Source: Streptosporangium sandarakinum (GTDB lineage: Bacteria; Actinomycetota; Actinomycetes; Streptosporangiales; Streptosporangiaceae). Taken from it: DNA of 64,000 nucleotides. The notes beneath the pieces are model-generated. The model saw only the letters and a list, made by a program, of their open reading frames with translations. It was not told the DNA's origin and did not search any database. A program made the position numbers and the translations under genes. Where the stretch lies: NCBI RefSeq assembly GCF_013409935.1, contig NZ_JACCCO010000001.1:992001-1056000 (forward strand), read 5' to 3'. Positions 18,758 to 27,321 of this stretch are shown here, piece after piece. How positions within the stretch are numbered: the stretch's first letter is position 1; each line of letters starts with the position of its first letter.

Positions 18758-19735
18758 GTGGCAGTAACCCATGACGTCCCTCCCCGGCTCGACGAGCTGG
18801 TGGTCACGGCCCAGCGGATCCACCAGGCGATCGAGTCGGTGATCGAGGGCAAAGGCGACGTCGTCCGCCTCACCCTCACCGTTCTCCTCGCCGAAGGCCA
18901 TCTGCTCATCGAGGACGTGCCGGGAGTCGGCAAGACCATGCTCGCCAAGGCGTTGGCGCGGTCCATCGACTGCCCCGTGCGCCGGATCCAGTTCACCCCC
19001 GACCTGCTGCCCAGCGACATCACCGGCGTCAGCGCCTACAACCAGCAGACCAGGGAGTTCGAGTTCAAGCCCGGACCGGTGTTCGCCAACATCGTGGTGG
19101 GCGACGAGATCAACCGGGCCTCGCCGAAGACCCAGTCGGCGCTGCTGGAGTGCATGGAGGAGCGCCAGGTCACCGTGGACGGCTCGACCTACGTGCTGGA
19201 CGGTCCCTTCATGGTGATCGCCACCCAGAACCCCATCGAGATGGAGGGCACCTATCCCCTTCCCGAGGCGCAGCGCGACCGCTTCACCGCCCGGATCGCG
19301 ATGGGCTACCCCGAGGCGAGCGCCGAGCTGGAGATGCTCGACGTGCACGGCGCCGCCTCCCCGCTGGACAAGCTGGAGCCGGTGGCGACCACCGCCGAGG
19401 TGCGGGCGCTGATCGACGCGGTGCGCGCCGTCTACGTCTCCCAGCCGGTCAAGAAGTACGCCGTCGACCTGGTGACCGCCACCCGCACCTCCCCCGACCT
19501 GCGGCTGGGCGCCTCCCCCCGGTCGACCCTGCAGCTGGTCCGGGCCGCCCGGGCGCACGCCGCGCTCTCCGGCCGCGACTACGTCATCCCCGACGACCTC
19601 CAGGAGCTGAGCGTCCCCGTGCTCGCCCACCGGCTGCTGCCCAGCGTCGAGGCCCAGGGCCAGCGCCGGATGCCCGAGCAGGTGGTGGCCGAGCTGGTCC
19701 GGCGGGTGCCCGTCCCCGAGGCCCCGGCCAAGTGA
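18758..19735 (+). CDS. MoxR family AAA+ ATPase
   Basis: MoxR-type AAA+ chaperone-like ATPase of about 325 residues with Walker A (EDVPGVGKTMLAKAL), Walker B (VVGDEINRA), sensor 1 (IATQNP) and the RFTARIAMGYP block. MoxR proteins usually work with VWA or DUF58 partners to remodel client proteins. Here it is followed by a DUF58 gene overlapping by 4 nt (GTGA) and a transglutaminase, a widespread actinobacterial trio. The GTG at 18758 has GGAGG 4 nt upstream; an ATG at 18716 is also open but sits on a hairpin without a ribosome-binding site. Confidence 0.93.
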   Translation: MAVTHDVPPRLDELVVTAQRIHQAIESVIEGKGDVVRLTLTVLLAEGHLLIEDVPGVGKTMLAKALARSIDCPVRRIQFTPDLLPSDITGVSAYNQQTREFEFKPGPVFANIVVGDEINRASPKTQSALLECMEERQVTVDGSTYVLDGPFMVIATQNPIEMEGTYPLPEAQRDRFTARIAMGYPEASAELEMLDVHGAASPLDKLEPVATTAEVRALIDAVRAVYVSQPVKKYAVDLVTATRTSPDLRLGASPRSTLQLVRAARAHAALSGRDYVIPDDLQELSVPVLAHRLLPSVEAQGQRRMPEQVVAELVRRVPVPEAPAK

Positions 19736-20988
19736 CCTCGGGACTCAGGGCTCTGACGTCGCGCGGCCGGTCGTTCATCGCCTCCGGCCTCGCGGCGATG
19801 CTGTGCGCCGTCGCCCTCGGGGAGCAGGATCTGCTCAGGATCGGCGTGCTGATCGCCGCCCTGCCGCTGCTGGCGGCCGTGGTGGTGGCCCGCACCCGCT
19901 ACCGGCTGAGCTGCGCGCGGCGGCTGGACCCGCCCAGGACCGAGACCGGCACCGACGCCACCGTGACGCTCCGCCTGGAGAACATCACCCGGTTGCCGAC
20001 CGGCCTGCTGCTGATCGAGGACACCGTCCCCTACGCGCTCGGGGCCCGGCCCAGGTTCATCCTGGACCGGGTCGAGTCGCGCGGCATCCGGGAGATCGAC
20101 TACCGGGTGCGGTCCGACCTGCGCGGCCGCTTCCCCATCGGGCCGCTGACGGTCCGGATCAGCGACCCGTTCGGCCTGGTGGAGCTGACCAGGTCGTTCA
20201 CCATCAGCGACACCCTCGTGGTGACCCCGCGGGTGGTGGCGCTGCCGCACGTCCGCCTCTCCGGCGAGTGGAGCGGCGGGGGTGAGAGCCGTACCAGGAG
20301 CGTCGCCGCGGCGGGCGACGACGACGTCGCGCCCCGCGAGTACCGGCAGGGCGACGACCTGCGGCGGGTGCACTGGCGCTCGACCGCCCGGTACGGCGAG
20401 CTGATGGTGCGGCGCGAGGAGCAGCAGTGGCAGAGCCGCGGCGCGCTCCTGCTGGACACCCGCAGGTACGCGCACCGCGGCGAGGGCCCCCGCTCGTCGT
20501 TCGAGGTGGCGGTCTCGGCCGCGGCGTCCATCGGGGTCCACCTCGCCCGCGAGGGGCTGGGCCTGCGGCTGGTCACCGACCAGGGCGCCCAGCACCTGGA
20601 CGACGCCGGGGCGAGCTGGTCGCTGCTGGACGCCCTGGCCGTGGTGCGCACCGGCTCCGCCCGCTCGCTGGAGTACGGCGTGGGCGCGCTGCGGCAGGGC
20701 GGCGGCGACGGCCTGGTGGTGGCCGTGCTCGGCGGGATCGACGTGGAGCAGGCCGAGGCCCTGGCCCGGCTCAGGCACGGCAACATGACCGGGGTGGCCG
20801 TGCTGCTGGACGTGGCCGGGTGGGAGCGCCCGGAGCTCGGTTCGAACGAGGAGTACCGGGCGGCGCAGGCCGTCCTCGCCGGGGCGGGCTGGCGCGTCGT
20901 GCGCCTGCCGTCCGGTGTCTCGATCGCCGACGTGTGGCCGGAGGCCGGGCAGCGCGGGCGGTTCGCGACCAGTGGAGGTGCCGCATGA
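19732..20988 (+). CDS. DUF58 domain protein
   Basis: A 418-residue protein with two N-terminal membrane helices (about residues 13-50), a beta-rich middle region and the DUF58 domain signature REYRQGDDLRRVHWRSTARYGELMVR near residues 200-225. The C-terminal half resembles a VWA-like fold without an intact MIDAS motif. DUF58 proteins are the usual partners of MoxR ATPases; their substrate is generally unknown. It begins with GTG overlapping the moxR stop (GTGA) and ends in an ATGA overlap with the following micro-ORF, so the whole operon is translationally coupled. Confidence 0.88.
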   Translation: MTSGLRALTSRGRSFIASGLAAMLCAVALGEQDLLRIGVLIAALPLLAAVVVARTRYRLSCARRLDPPRTETGTDATVTLRLENITRLPTGLLLIEDTVPYALGARPRFILDRVESRGIREIDYRVRSDLRGRFPIGPLTVRISDPFGLVELTRSFTISDTLVVTPRVVALPHVRLSGEWSGGGESRTRSVAAAGDDDVAPREYRQGDDLRRVHWRSTARYGELMVRREEQQWQSRGALLLDTRRYAHRGEGPRSSFEVAVSAAASIGVHLAREGLGLRLVTDQGAQHLDDAGASWSLLDALAVVRTGSARSLEYGVGALRQGGGDGLVVAVLGGIDVEQAEALARLRHGNMTGVAVLLDVAGWERPELGSNEEYRAAQAVLAGAGWRVVRLPSGVSIADVWPEAGQRGRFATSGGAA

Positions 20989-21101
20989 GGCTTCAGGGAC
21001 GGTTCGCACCCGGCGGAGGCACCGCCGGGGCTTCTCGGGCGGTCCGCGACCGGTGGACGCACCGTATGCGACGGTTCGCAGCCGGTGGAGGCGCCGTATG
21101 A
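20985..21101 (+). CDS. Micro-ORF between the DUF58 gene and tgpA (38 aa, uncertain)
   Basis: ATG 20985 overlaps the DUF58 stop (ATGA) and has GGAGG five bases upstream; its TGA at 21099-21101 overlaps the tgpA ATG (ATGA). The 38-residue product (starts MRLQGRFAPGGG) is Arg/Gly-rich with no recognisable domain. The DNA is built from degenerate copies of a GGTTCGC...GGTGGAGG-GCCG-ATGAGG module that also forms both flanking start sites, so the ORF may be a by-product of duplication of the translation-start region. It may keep ribosomes coupled across the junction. Confidence 0.4.
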   Translation: MRLQGRFAPGGGTAGASRAVRDRWTHRMRRFAAGGGAV

Positions 21102-23569
21102 GGCTCACCGCCGCGGCGGGCGTGGCCACCGGAGCGGTCGCGACCGCGCTCTATCCCCTGTTCTCCGGCGGCGCCTGGTTCTGGTCGAGCCTCGGGGTCA
21201 TCCTGGTGGTGACCGGGACCGGCCTGCTGGCCGGCCGCTACACCCTGCCGAACCGGCTGGTGCCGCCGCTCCAGCTGCTGGCCGTCCTGATCTTCCTGAC
21301 CGCGGCCTTCGCCCGGGAGCAGGCGTGGGGCGTCCTGGTGCCCACCGTCTCGTCCGTGCGCGCGCTGGGCGGGCTGCTGGCCACCGGCTTCACCGACATC
21401 CAGCGTTACGCCGCCCCGGTACCGCCGAACCCCGGCATCGTCCTGCTGACCTGCGGCGGCGTCGGCCTGATCGCGATCGTCGTCGACCTGCTGGCGGTCC
21501 GGATGCGCCGGGCCGCGCTGGCCGGGCTGCCGCTGCTGACGCTGTTCACCGTCCCGGCGGCGGTGATCGCCGACCCGATCAACTGGCTGGCGTTCATCAT
21601 CGCGGCCGCCGGCTACCTCGGGCTGCTGGCCGCCGACGGGCGGGAACGGATCAGCCACTGGGGCAGGGCCGTGCTGGTGCGCCGGGCCCCCTCCTTCGTC
21701 GCGCCGAGACCGTCCGACGCCGAGGCGGGGACGCTGCGCATGTCGGGCAAGCGCATCGGCTTCGCCGCGGTCGCGCTGGCCGTCCTGGTGCCCGCGTTCC
21801 TGCCCGCCCTGGAGCCCGATCCGCTGTTCGGCTTCGGCGTGGGCAACGGCAGGGGGCGGGGCGGCAACTCGATCAGCGTCTCCAACCCGATGGTCAGCAT
21901 GCGGGGGCTCCTGTCGCTGCCGGCGAACTCCACCGTGCTGAGCTACACGAGCAGCGACGGCCTGTCCCGCTACCTGCGGACGTACGCCCTGGACGTCTTC
22001 GACGGCGAGCAGTGGACGATGTCGGATCCGCACGGCCGCCCCGAGGACCGCACCTCCGAGGGGCCGCTGCCCGCGCCTCCGGGGCTCGCCCCGGCCACGC
22101 CGGTCACCCGGGCCACCACCACGATCGCGGTGAGCGAGGACGTCAGGGGCATGAGCTTCCTGCCGCTGCCGTATCCCGCGGGCCGGGTCGACATCGAGGG
22201 CGACTGGCGGTCCGACCGGGACACGCTCATGGTGTTCTCCACCCGCGACACCGCCGAGGGGATGACCTACCGGGTCACCACCGCCGAGCCCAACCCCACC
22301 ACAGAGGCGCTCAGGGCGGCCGGGTCCACGCCCGCCTCGGTCGGCGAGCGCTACCTCCGGCTGCCCCCGGACCTGCCGCGGGAGGTCCGCGCGCTGGCCA
22401 GGCGGGTGACGAAGGACGACGCGAACTCGTACGAGAAGGCGGTCCAGCTCCAGGAGTTCTTCACCAAGGAGGGCGGCTTCACCTACAGCCTCGCCACGCG
22501 GGGGCACACCGGCTCCGCGCTGGCGGACTTCCTGCTGCGCAGCCGGACCGGCTACTGCGAGCAGTTCGCCGCCTCGATGGCGGTGCTGGCCCGGGTCCTG
22601 GGCATCCCCGCCCGGGTGGCCATCGGCTACACCGGCGGCACCAACGTCTCCGGCGTCTGGCAGGTGCGCGCCCACGACTCGCACGCCTGGCCCGAGCTGT
22701 ACTTCGAGGGGACCGGCTGGCTGCGGTTCGAGCCCACCCCCGCCGGGTCGGCGGGCCAGGGCACCGCGTCGGTGCCCGTCTACACCCGCCCCCAGGTGAC
22801 CACGGACGGCTCCGAGCGGCCGGACTCCACCCCGGAGACGGGTTCGGGCGGCACGGACACGCCGCGCGACCCCTCGGCCCGTTCCCGCGACGACCGGACG
22901 CTGCAGCGCGACCTCACCGGGGTGCCGGTCGCGGTGGACGAGGGGGTGCCGGTCGCCGTCTGGATCGGTCTCGGCCTGCTGGCCGTGCTGCTGGTGGCGC
23001 TGGTGCCGGCGGTGCTCCGCTGGGAGTTGCGCGCCCGGCGCCGCAGGTCCCTCTCCTCGGGCCCGTCCGGGGTGCCCGGCGGCCCGTCCGCGCCGGCGTC
23101 CGCCGGGGCGGCGGAGGTCCGGGCCGGCCGCGGCGCGCCGGAGGGGGCGGTTTCGGCGGCCTGGGCCGAGTTGGACGACGCCCTGTGCGACTACGGCATG
23201 GGCCGGCTGCCGAGTGAGAGCCCCCGCGCGCTGGCCGGGCGGCTGACCGGGCAGCACGGGTTCGACGCCGACGAGGCCGCCGCGTTGACCAGGATCGCCA
23301 CCCTGGTGGAGCGGATGATGTTCGCCCGGACCCCCGGCGAGACCGGCCCGCTGCGGGAGGACCTGCGTCTGGTACGGCGGGCGCTGGCGGCCCGGGTGAC
23401 GCGGGGCCGGCGGATCCGCGCGGTGCTGCTGCCGCCGTCCACGCTCCTGCGGATACGCCGGGCGGGCGGGCGCCTGCTGGAGGCCACCGAGCGGCTGGAG
23501 GGCGCACGGCTGCGGCTGACGGCCAGGCTGGACGGCCTGACCGGCGGGCGGCTGACCGGCCGCGTCTGA
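21098..23569 (+). CDS. Transglutaminase-like membrane protein (TgpA family)
   Basis: An 823-residue membrane protein: about six N-terminal helices (residues 1-230), an extracytoplasmic region with the transglutaminase core, and a C-terminal helix (VAVWIGLGLLAVLLVALVPAVL) followed by a cytoplasmic DUF4129-like tail. The catalytic triad is visible: Cys in RTGYCEQFAASMAVLAR, His in AHDSHAWPELYF and an Asp/Glu in the following strand. TgpA-like proteins are thought to modify or cross-link periplasmic or wall proteins, but the actinobacterial substrate is unknown. ATG 21098 has GGTGGAGG seven bases upstream. A strong terminator follows. Confidence 0.9.
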   Translation: MRLTAAAGVATGAVATALYPLFSGGAWFWSSLGVILVVTGTGLLAGRYTLPNRLVPPLQLLAVLIFLTAAFAREQAWGVLVPTVSSVRALGGLLATGFTDIQRYAAPVPPNPGIVLLTCGGVGLIAIVVDLLAVRMRRAALAGLPLLTLFTVPAAVIADPINWLAFIIAAAGYLGLLAADGRERISHWGRAVLVRRAPSFVAPRPSDAEAGTLRMSGKRIGFAAVALAVLVPAFLPALEPDPLFGFGVGNGRGRGGNSISVSNPMVSMRGLLSLPANSTVLSYTSSDGLSRYLRTYALDVFDGEQWTMSDPHGRPEDRTSEGPLPAPPGLAPATPVTRATTTIAVSEDVRGMSFLPLPYPAGRVDIEGDWRSDRDTLMVFSTRDTAEGMTYRVTTAEPNPTTEALRAAGSTPASVGERYLRLPPDLPREVRALARRVTKDDANSYEKAVQLQEFFTKEGGFTYSLATRGHTGSALADFLLRSRTGYCEQFAASMAVLARVLGIPARVAIGYTGGTNVSGVWQVRAHDSHAWPELYFEGTGWLRFEPTPAGSAGQGTASVPVYTRPQVTTDGSERPDSTPETGSGGTDTPRDPSARSRDDRTLQRDLTGVPVAVDEGVPVAVWIGLGLLAVLLVALVPAVLRWELRARRRRSLSSGPSGVPGGPSAPASAGAAEVRAGRGAPEGAVSAAWAELDDALCDYGMGRLPSESPRALAGRLTGQHGFDADEAAALTRIATLVERMMFARTPGETGPLREDLRLVRRALAARVTRGRRIRAVLLPPSTLLRIRRAGGRLLEATERLEGARLRLTARLDGLTGGRLTGRV

Positions 23570-23584
23570 CCACCGGATCGGAAC

Positions 23585-23611
23585 GGGCCGCCTCCCTGAC
23601 GGAGGCGGCCC
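23585..23611. terminator. Bidirectional terminator between tgpA-like gene and DUF3040 gene
   Basis: GGGCCGCCTCC-CTGAC-GGAGGCGGCCC is a perfect 11-bp stem with a 5-nt loop, located 15 bp after the plus-strand stop and 9 bp after the minus-strand stop of the convergent neighbour. There is no T-run, as is common in very GC-rich genomes. Confidence 0.8.
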
Positions 23612-23620
23612 GGACGGACC

Positions 23621-24019
23621 CTAGCGATCATCGTGCCGGCGGCGCCAGCGCTCCTCCATCCGCTCCATGAAGGTCTGCCGGGGCCCCGGGCTGCGGCCCG
23701 CCCGGCCCCTCTGCCGGCCCGGCTTGGCCCCTGGAGCGTCGCCGAAGCCGTTCATCCGCTTCCAGCTGGACAGACCCCAAAGACACGCGGCGAGCATGAC
23801 CACGAAACCGCCGACACCGATGGGGATCTTGTTGATCACGACGCCGACCATCAGCAGGGCGATGCCGAGGACGAAGCCGATGGAGGCTTTCACCAGGCGG
23901 CGCCGGTAATGGCTGCGCGGGTCACTGATCCTGACGGTGTTGGCCCACTTCGGGTCCTCGGCGTAGAGGGCCTGCTCGATCTGGTCGAGCAAGCGCTGCT
24001 CGTGCTCAGAGAGCGGCAC
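23621..24019 (-). CDS. DUF3040 membrane protein
   Basis: A 132-residue protein starting at GTG 24019 (reads MPLSEHEQRLLDQIEQAL) with GGGAGG 4 nt upstream. That N-terminus, the acidic ALYAEDPKWA block and two adjacent membrane helices (about residues 48-90) are the DUF3040 pattern, an actinobacterial family of unknown function. The C-terminal tail is strongly basic (RWRRRHDDR). The longer open frame to 24070 adds unconserved residues and is not used. It lies downstream of dinB but has its own promoter-like gap of about 147 bp. Confidence 0.88.
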   Translation of the reverse strand: MPLSEHEQRLLDQIEQALYAEDPKWANTVRISDPRSHYRRRLVKASIGFVLGIALLMVGVVINKIPIGVGGFVVMLAACLWGLSSWKRMNGFGDAPGAKPGRQRGRAGRSPGPRQTFMERMEERWRRRHDDR

Positions 24020-24166
24020 GGCGCCTCCCAAGGACAGCCCCAGGACGGGGAAGACGGTGACGGACGACACGGGGTGTCCGAACCTCGCGGTCGGTTATCC
24101 CCAGAATACGAGGCTGTAGACGTAGACGAAAGAAAACGTCCAACGTAGTCCAAACCGGAGGTGACG

Positions 24167-25405
24167 TCATAGATCTATTTCATCAAACGGAGGGCGGACA
24201 AGAGAAGCCGGGAGCACCACATCTCGTCCGAACCTGCGGGCCGCCCGGTCCATGGCCCGCTCCGCCTCCCGCCAGCCCTTCTCCCGCTCACCCAGCCCGA
24301 GCTGCCGGGGCGTCTCGGCGGCGGGACGGAGGTTCTCCACCCGCACCCCGACCAGCCGCAGCGGCGTCCGGCCCAGGCCAGAGGCGGTGTACAGCTCACA
24401 GGCGACGGTGTAGAGGTCACGGGCGACGTCGGTGGGCTCCCGCAGGGTCCGCGACCGGGTGATGGTGCTGAAGTCGGCGCGGCGGAGCTTGACGCTGACC
24501 GTGCGGCCCACGTGGCCGCCCTCGCGCAGCCGGGCCGCGACCCGCTCCGACAGGCGCAGCAGCTCGCGGCGGATCTCCACCGGGTCGCCGACGTCTGTGG
24601 CGAACGTCTCCTCGGCGCCGATGCTCTTGTCGGGCACGTCGGCCCGCACCGGGCGCGGATCGCGCCCCCAGGCCAGCTCGGCCAGGTGCGTCCCGGCCGC
24701 CTGGCCCAGCTCGCGCCGCAGGGCGTCGACCGGGGTGTGGGCGAGGTCGCCGACCGTCTTGATGCCGAGCCGTACCAGGGAGTGCTCGGTGCGCTCGCCG
24801 ACGCCCCACAGGGCCGCGACGGGCAGGGGGTGGAGGAAGCTGACGACCTCGTCGGCGGGCACCACCAGCAGGCCGTCCGGCTTGCAGTGCTGGGAGGCGA
24901 GCTTCGCCACGAACTTGCTGCCGGCCACCCCGACGGAACAGGTGATCCCGTGCTCCCGGACGACCCGCTCGCGGATCGCCGCGGCGATCACGGCGGGGCG
25001 GCCGAGCCGCTTGCGGGCCCCGCCGACGTCGAGGAACGCCTCGTCGGAGGCGATCGGCTCCACGTCGGGGGTGATCGAGCGGAAGATCTCCATGACGCCG
25101 CGGGAGACCTCCGCGTACTTGTGCCGGCTGGGCGGGATGACCACCGCCCGGGGGCAGAGCCGGCGGGCCCGGGTCATGGGCATCGCCGAGTGCACCCCGA
25201 ACCGCCTGGCCTCGTACGTCGCGCTGAGCACCACGCCCCGCGCGCCGGGGTCGCCGATGATGACGGGGACGCCGCGCAGCTCGGGGCGCTCGCGCAGCTC
25301 GACGCTCGCGTAGAAGGCGTCCATGTCGACGTGCAGGATCGGGCAGCCGGTGTCGTCGGTGCCGAGCGCCGGCCCGGGACGTGGCACCTGCTGTTTCCTC
25401 GACAC
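24167..25405 (-). CDS. dinB: DNA polymerase IV (Y-family)
   Basis: Translesion polymerase of 412 residues. The palm begins with HVDMDAFYASVE (first catalytic Asp), and the second catalytic pair is in ASDEAFLDVGG (Asp-Glu); the HhH region (LWGVGERTEHSLVRLGIKTVGDLA) and little-finger domain follow. A degenerate beta-clamp-binding motif (QLGLGE) lies near the C-terminus. Error-prone synthesis past lesions is expected. No LexA box was recognised upstream. It lies 37 bp downstream of the methyltransferase gene and could be co-transcribed. Confidence 0.96.
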   Translation of the reverse strand: MSRKQQVPRPGPALGTDDTGCPILHVDMDAFYASVELRERPELRGVPVIIGDPGARGVVLSATYEARRFGVHSAMPMTRARRLCPRAVVIPPSRHKYAEVSRGVMEIFRSITPDVEPIASDEAFLDVGGARKRLGRPAVIAAAIRERVVREHGITCSVGVAGSKFVAKLASQHCKPDGLLVVPADEVVSFLHPLPVAALWGVGERTEHSLVRLGIKTVGDLAHTPVDALRRELGQAAGTHLAELAWGRDPRPVRADVPDKSIGAEETFATDVGDPVEIRRELLRLSERVAARLREGGHVGRTVSVKLRRADFSTITRSRTLREPTDVARDLYTVACELYTASGLGRTPLRLVGVRVENLRPAAETPRQLGLGEREKGWREAERAMDRAARRFGRDVVLPASLVRPPFDEIDL

Positions 25406-25442
25406 CCCGCCATCCTATGGGAACAGGCGTTCGGCACAACCC

Positions 25443-26201
25443 TCATCGGTGGCCGAGGACGTGCAGCTGGGTCGCGATGTCCCGGAGCACCGGGTGCGCG
25501 GCGGCCGCCTGCTCCAGCGCGACCAGCGCGCGCGCCGCGCCCGGCTCGCCGTCGAGCAGCCGGCTGGGCACCAGGTCGGCGAAGATCCGCACGCCGTGGG
25601 CGTCGCCGGGGGTGAATCCGGCCCCGGCGAGGAGCCCGGACAGGGCCTCGCGGGTGAAGCGGCGGGGCGTGGGGTCGCGGTCGCCCCAGCGGCCCTCGGG
25701 ATCGCCCAGGACCTCGCGGGCCTCGTCGAACCGGCCGGCGACCGAACGGTGCAGCGCGGCGGCGACCGGGTTGGCGGCCAGCACGCTGATCACGCCGCCC
25801 GCGCGCAGCAGGCCGCCCATGGCGGCCAGCGCCCCCGCCGGGTCCTCGACGTACTCCAGCACGCTGTGGCACAGCACCAGGTCGGCGGAGCCGGCCGGGA
25901 GCAGGTCACCGAGGTCGGCGGCGTCGCCCTGCAGGGCGCGCACGCCCACCCCCGCCTCCGCGGCGCGCCGCTCCAGGGCCGCCAGCGAGTCGGGGCTGGG
26001 GTCGACGACCGTGACGGCGTGCCCCAGCTCGGCCAGCGGTACGGCGAAGCCCCCCGTGCCGCCCCCGGCGTCGACGATGTCGAGCCGGTCCCGGCCGGTG
26101 GCGGACGACCGTTCGGCGAGCACCGCCCGCAGGACGTCCCAGACCACGGCGGTGCGGACCGCCGGGGTACCTGACTGCCGTGAAGTGCCTACGGCGCGCA
26201 A
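25443..26201 (-). CDS. Class I SAM-dependent methyltransferase
   Basis: A 252-residue Rossmann-fold methyltransferase with motif I VDAGGGTGGFAVPLAELGH, the acidic strand-2 end VTVVDPSPDSL and LVLCHSVLEYVEDP (Methyltransf_11 type). The substrate cannot be named. The N-terminal conserved TPAVRTAVVWDVL matches the small-molecule or tRNA-modifying CmoM-like proteins of actinobacteria only loosely. The start is a TTG at 26201 with GGGAGG about 10 nt upstream; no nearer ATG or GTG precedes motif I. Confidence 0.85.
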   Translation of the reverse strand: MRAVGTSRQSGTPAVRTAVVWDVLRAVLAERSSATGRDRLDIVDAGGGTGGFAVPLAELGHAVTVVDPSPDSLAALERRAAEAGVGVRALQGDAADLGDLLPAGSADLVLCHSVLEYVEDPAGALAAMGGLLRAGGVISVLAANPVAAALHRSVAGRFDEAREVLGDPEGRWGDRDPTPRRFTREALSGLLAGAGFTPGDAHGVRIFADLVPSRLLDGEPGAARALVALEQAAAAHPVLRDIATQLHVLGHR

Positions 26202-26260
26202 CTTCGGATCGCCTCCCTCTGGCCGATGACCAGCCCAGCCTACGGCCGCGCCCGCGTGCG

Positions 26261-26291
26261 GCCCCCGGCGGCCCTCCGGGGAACCGGGGGC
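26261..26291 (-). terminator. Probable terminator of the efp-nusB operon
   Basis: GCCCCCGG (26261-26268) and CCGGGGGC (26284-26291) form an 8-bp stem 35 bp downstream of the nusB stop, in a GC-rich gap before the methyltransferase gene. There is no T-run. Confidence 0.5.
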
Positions 26292-26325
26292 GGCGGGGGT
26301 CGCAGGGGCCGGCCGGAGCCGGGCC

Positions 26326-26736
26326 CTACAGCGCCAGGGAGGGCTTGAGCTGCTTGAACCGCGCCATCAGCCCGTTGACGAACTGCGGCGACTCGTCGGT
26401 GGACAGCTCCGAGGCCAGACCGACCCACTCGCTGATGACGACGCCCTCGGGGACGTCGGGCATCCACAGCAGCTCGTAGGTGCCGCCGCGCAGCAGGTTG
26501 CGGTCGACCGCGGGCATGCGGTCGAGGGTCCAGCCCTCGGAGTACGTGGTGATCAGCTCGTCGATGCGGTCACGGTGACGGCACACGCCCTCGACGATCG
26601 CCGCGGTGTACTCGTTGACCGGCGGGTCGGCCCGCTCCAGGCGCTCCGCGAGGATCTTGAGAGGGTCCTCGCCGCGCGCCTCCGACTCGAACAGGATGTC
26701 GAGCGCGCGCCTGCGCGCCTTACCGCGTGCCGACAT
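26326..26736 (-). CDS. nusB: Transcription antitermination factor NusB
   Basis: An all-helical protein of 136 residues (RGKARRRALDILFESEARG at the N-terminus, TYELLWMPDVPEGVVISEWVGLASE and FVNGLMARF towards the C-terminus) that joins the BoxA antitermination complex on rRNA transcripts. Its ATG shares one base with the efp stop (TGATG), so efp and nusB are translationally coupled, the standard actinobacterial arrangement. Confidence 0.97.
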   Translation of the reverse strand: MSARGKARRRALDILFESEARGEDPLKILAERLERADPPVNEYTAAIVEGVCRHRDRIDELITTYSEGWTLDRMPAVDRNLLRGGTYELLWMPDVPEGVVISEWVGLASELSTDESPQFVNGLMARFKQLKPSLAL

Positions 26737-27296
26737 CAGGCGCGGCCGAGGTAATCGCCGGTGCGGGTGTCGACCTTGACCTTCTCGCCGGTCGTGATGA
26801 ACAGCGGCACCTTGATCTCGGCGCCGGTCTCCAGCTTGGCGGGCTTGGTGCCGCCGGTGGAGCGGTCGCCCTGCAGGCCCGGCTCGGTCTCGGCGATGGT
26901 CAGCTCGACGGCCGCCGGGAGCTCGACGTAGAGGACGTTGCCCTCGTTGATCGCCACGGTGGCGAGCATGTTCTCCAGCAGGTAGTTCGCGGCGTCGCCG
27001 ACCGCGACCCGGGAGACGTTGAGCATGTCGTAGGTCTCGGTGTCCATGAACACGAACTCGTCGCCGTCCATGTAGGAGAACTGCATCTCCCGCTTGTCGA
27101 CGTTGGCCACCTCGACCTTGACGCCCGCGTTGAAGGTCTTGTCCACGACCTTGCCCGACAGGATGTTCTTCAGCTTGGTGCGGACGAACGCACCACCCTT
27201 GCCGGGCTTGACGTGCTGGAACTCCACGACGGTCCAGAGCTCGCCGCCATCGAGCTTGAGCACCAGGCCGTTCTTGAGGTCGTTCGTCGTCGCCAC
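26736..27296 (-). CDS. efp: Translation elongation factor P
   Basis: EF-P of 186 residues, which relieves ribosome stalling at polyproline. The N-terminal KOW-like domain has [21 protein letters not shown] with the loop lysine at the tip that enters the peptidyl-transferase centre; two OB domains follow, ending [14 protein letters not shown] 27296 (reads [17 protein letters not shown]) with AGGAGAA upstream is the family start; the open frame to 27377 is longer than the family. The many polyproline-rich proteins in this window (FtsI, FtsZ linker, FtsL) would be natural clients. Confidence 0.97.
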   Translation of the reverse strand: MATTNDLKNGLVLKLDGGELWTVVEFQHVKPGKGGAFVRTKLKNILSGKVVDKTFNAGVKVEVANVDKREMQFSYMDGDEFVFMDTETYDMLNVSRVAVGDAANYLLENMLATVAINEGNVLYVELPAAVELTIAETEPGLQGDRSTGGTKPAKLETGAEIKVPLFITTGEKVKVDTRTGDYLGRA

Positions 27297-27321
27297 TAGT
27301 TTCTCCTGCGTACGGCCGCTC

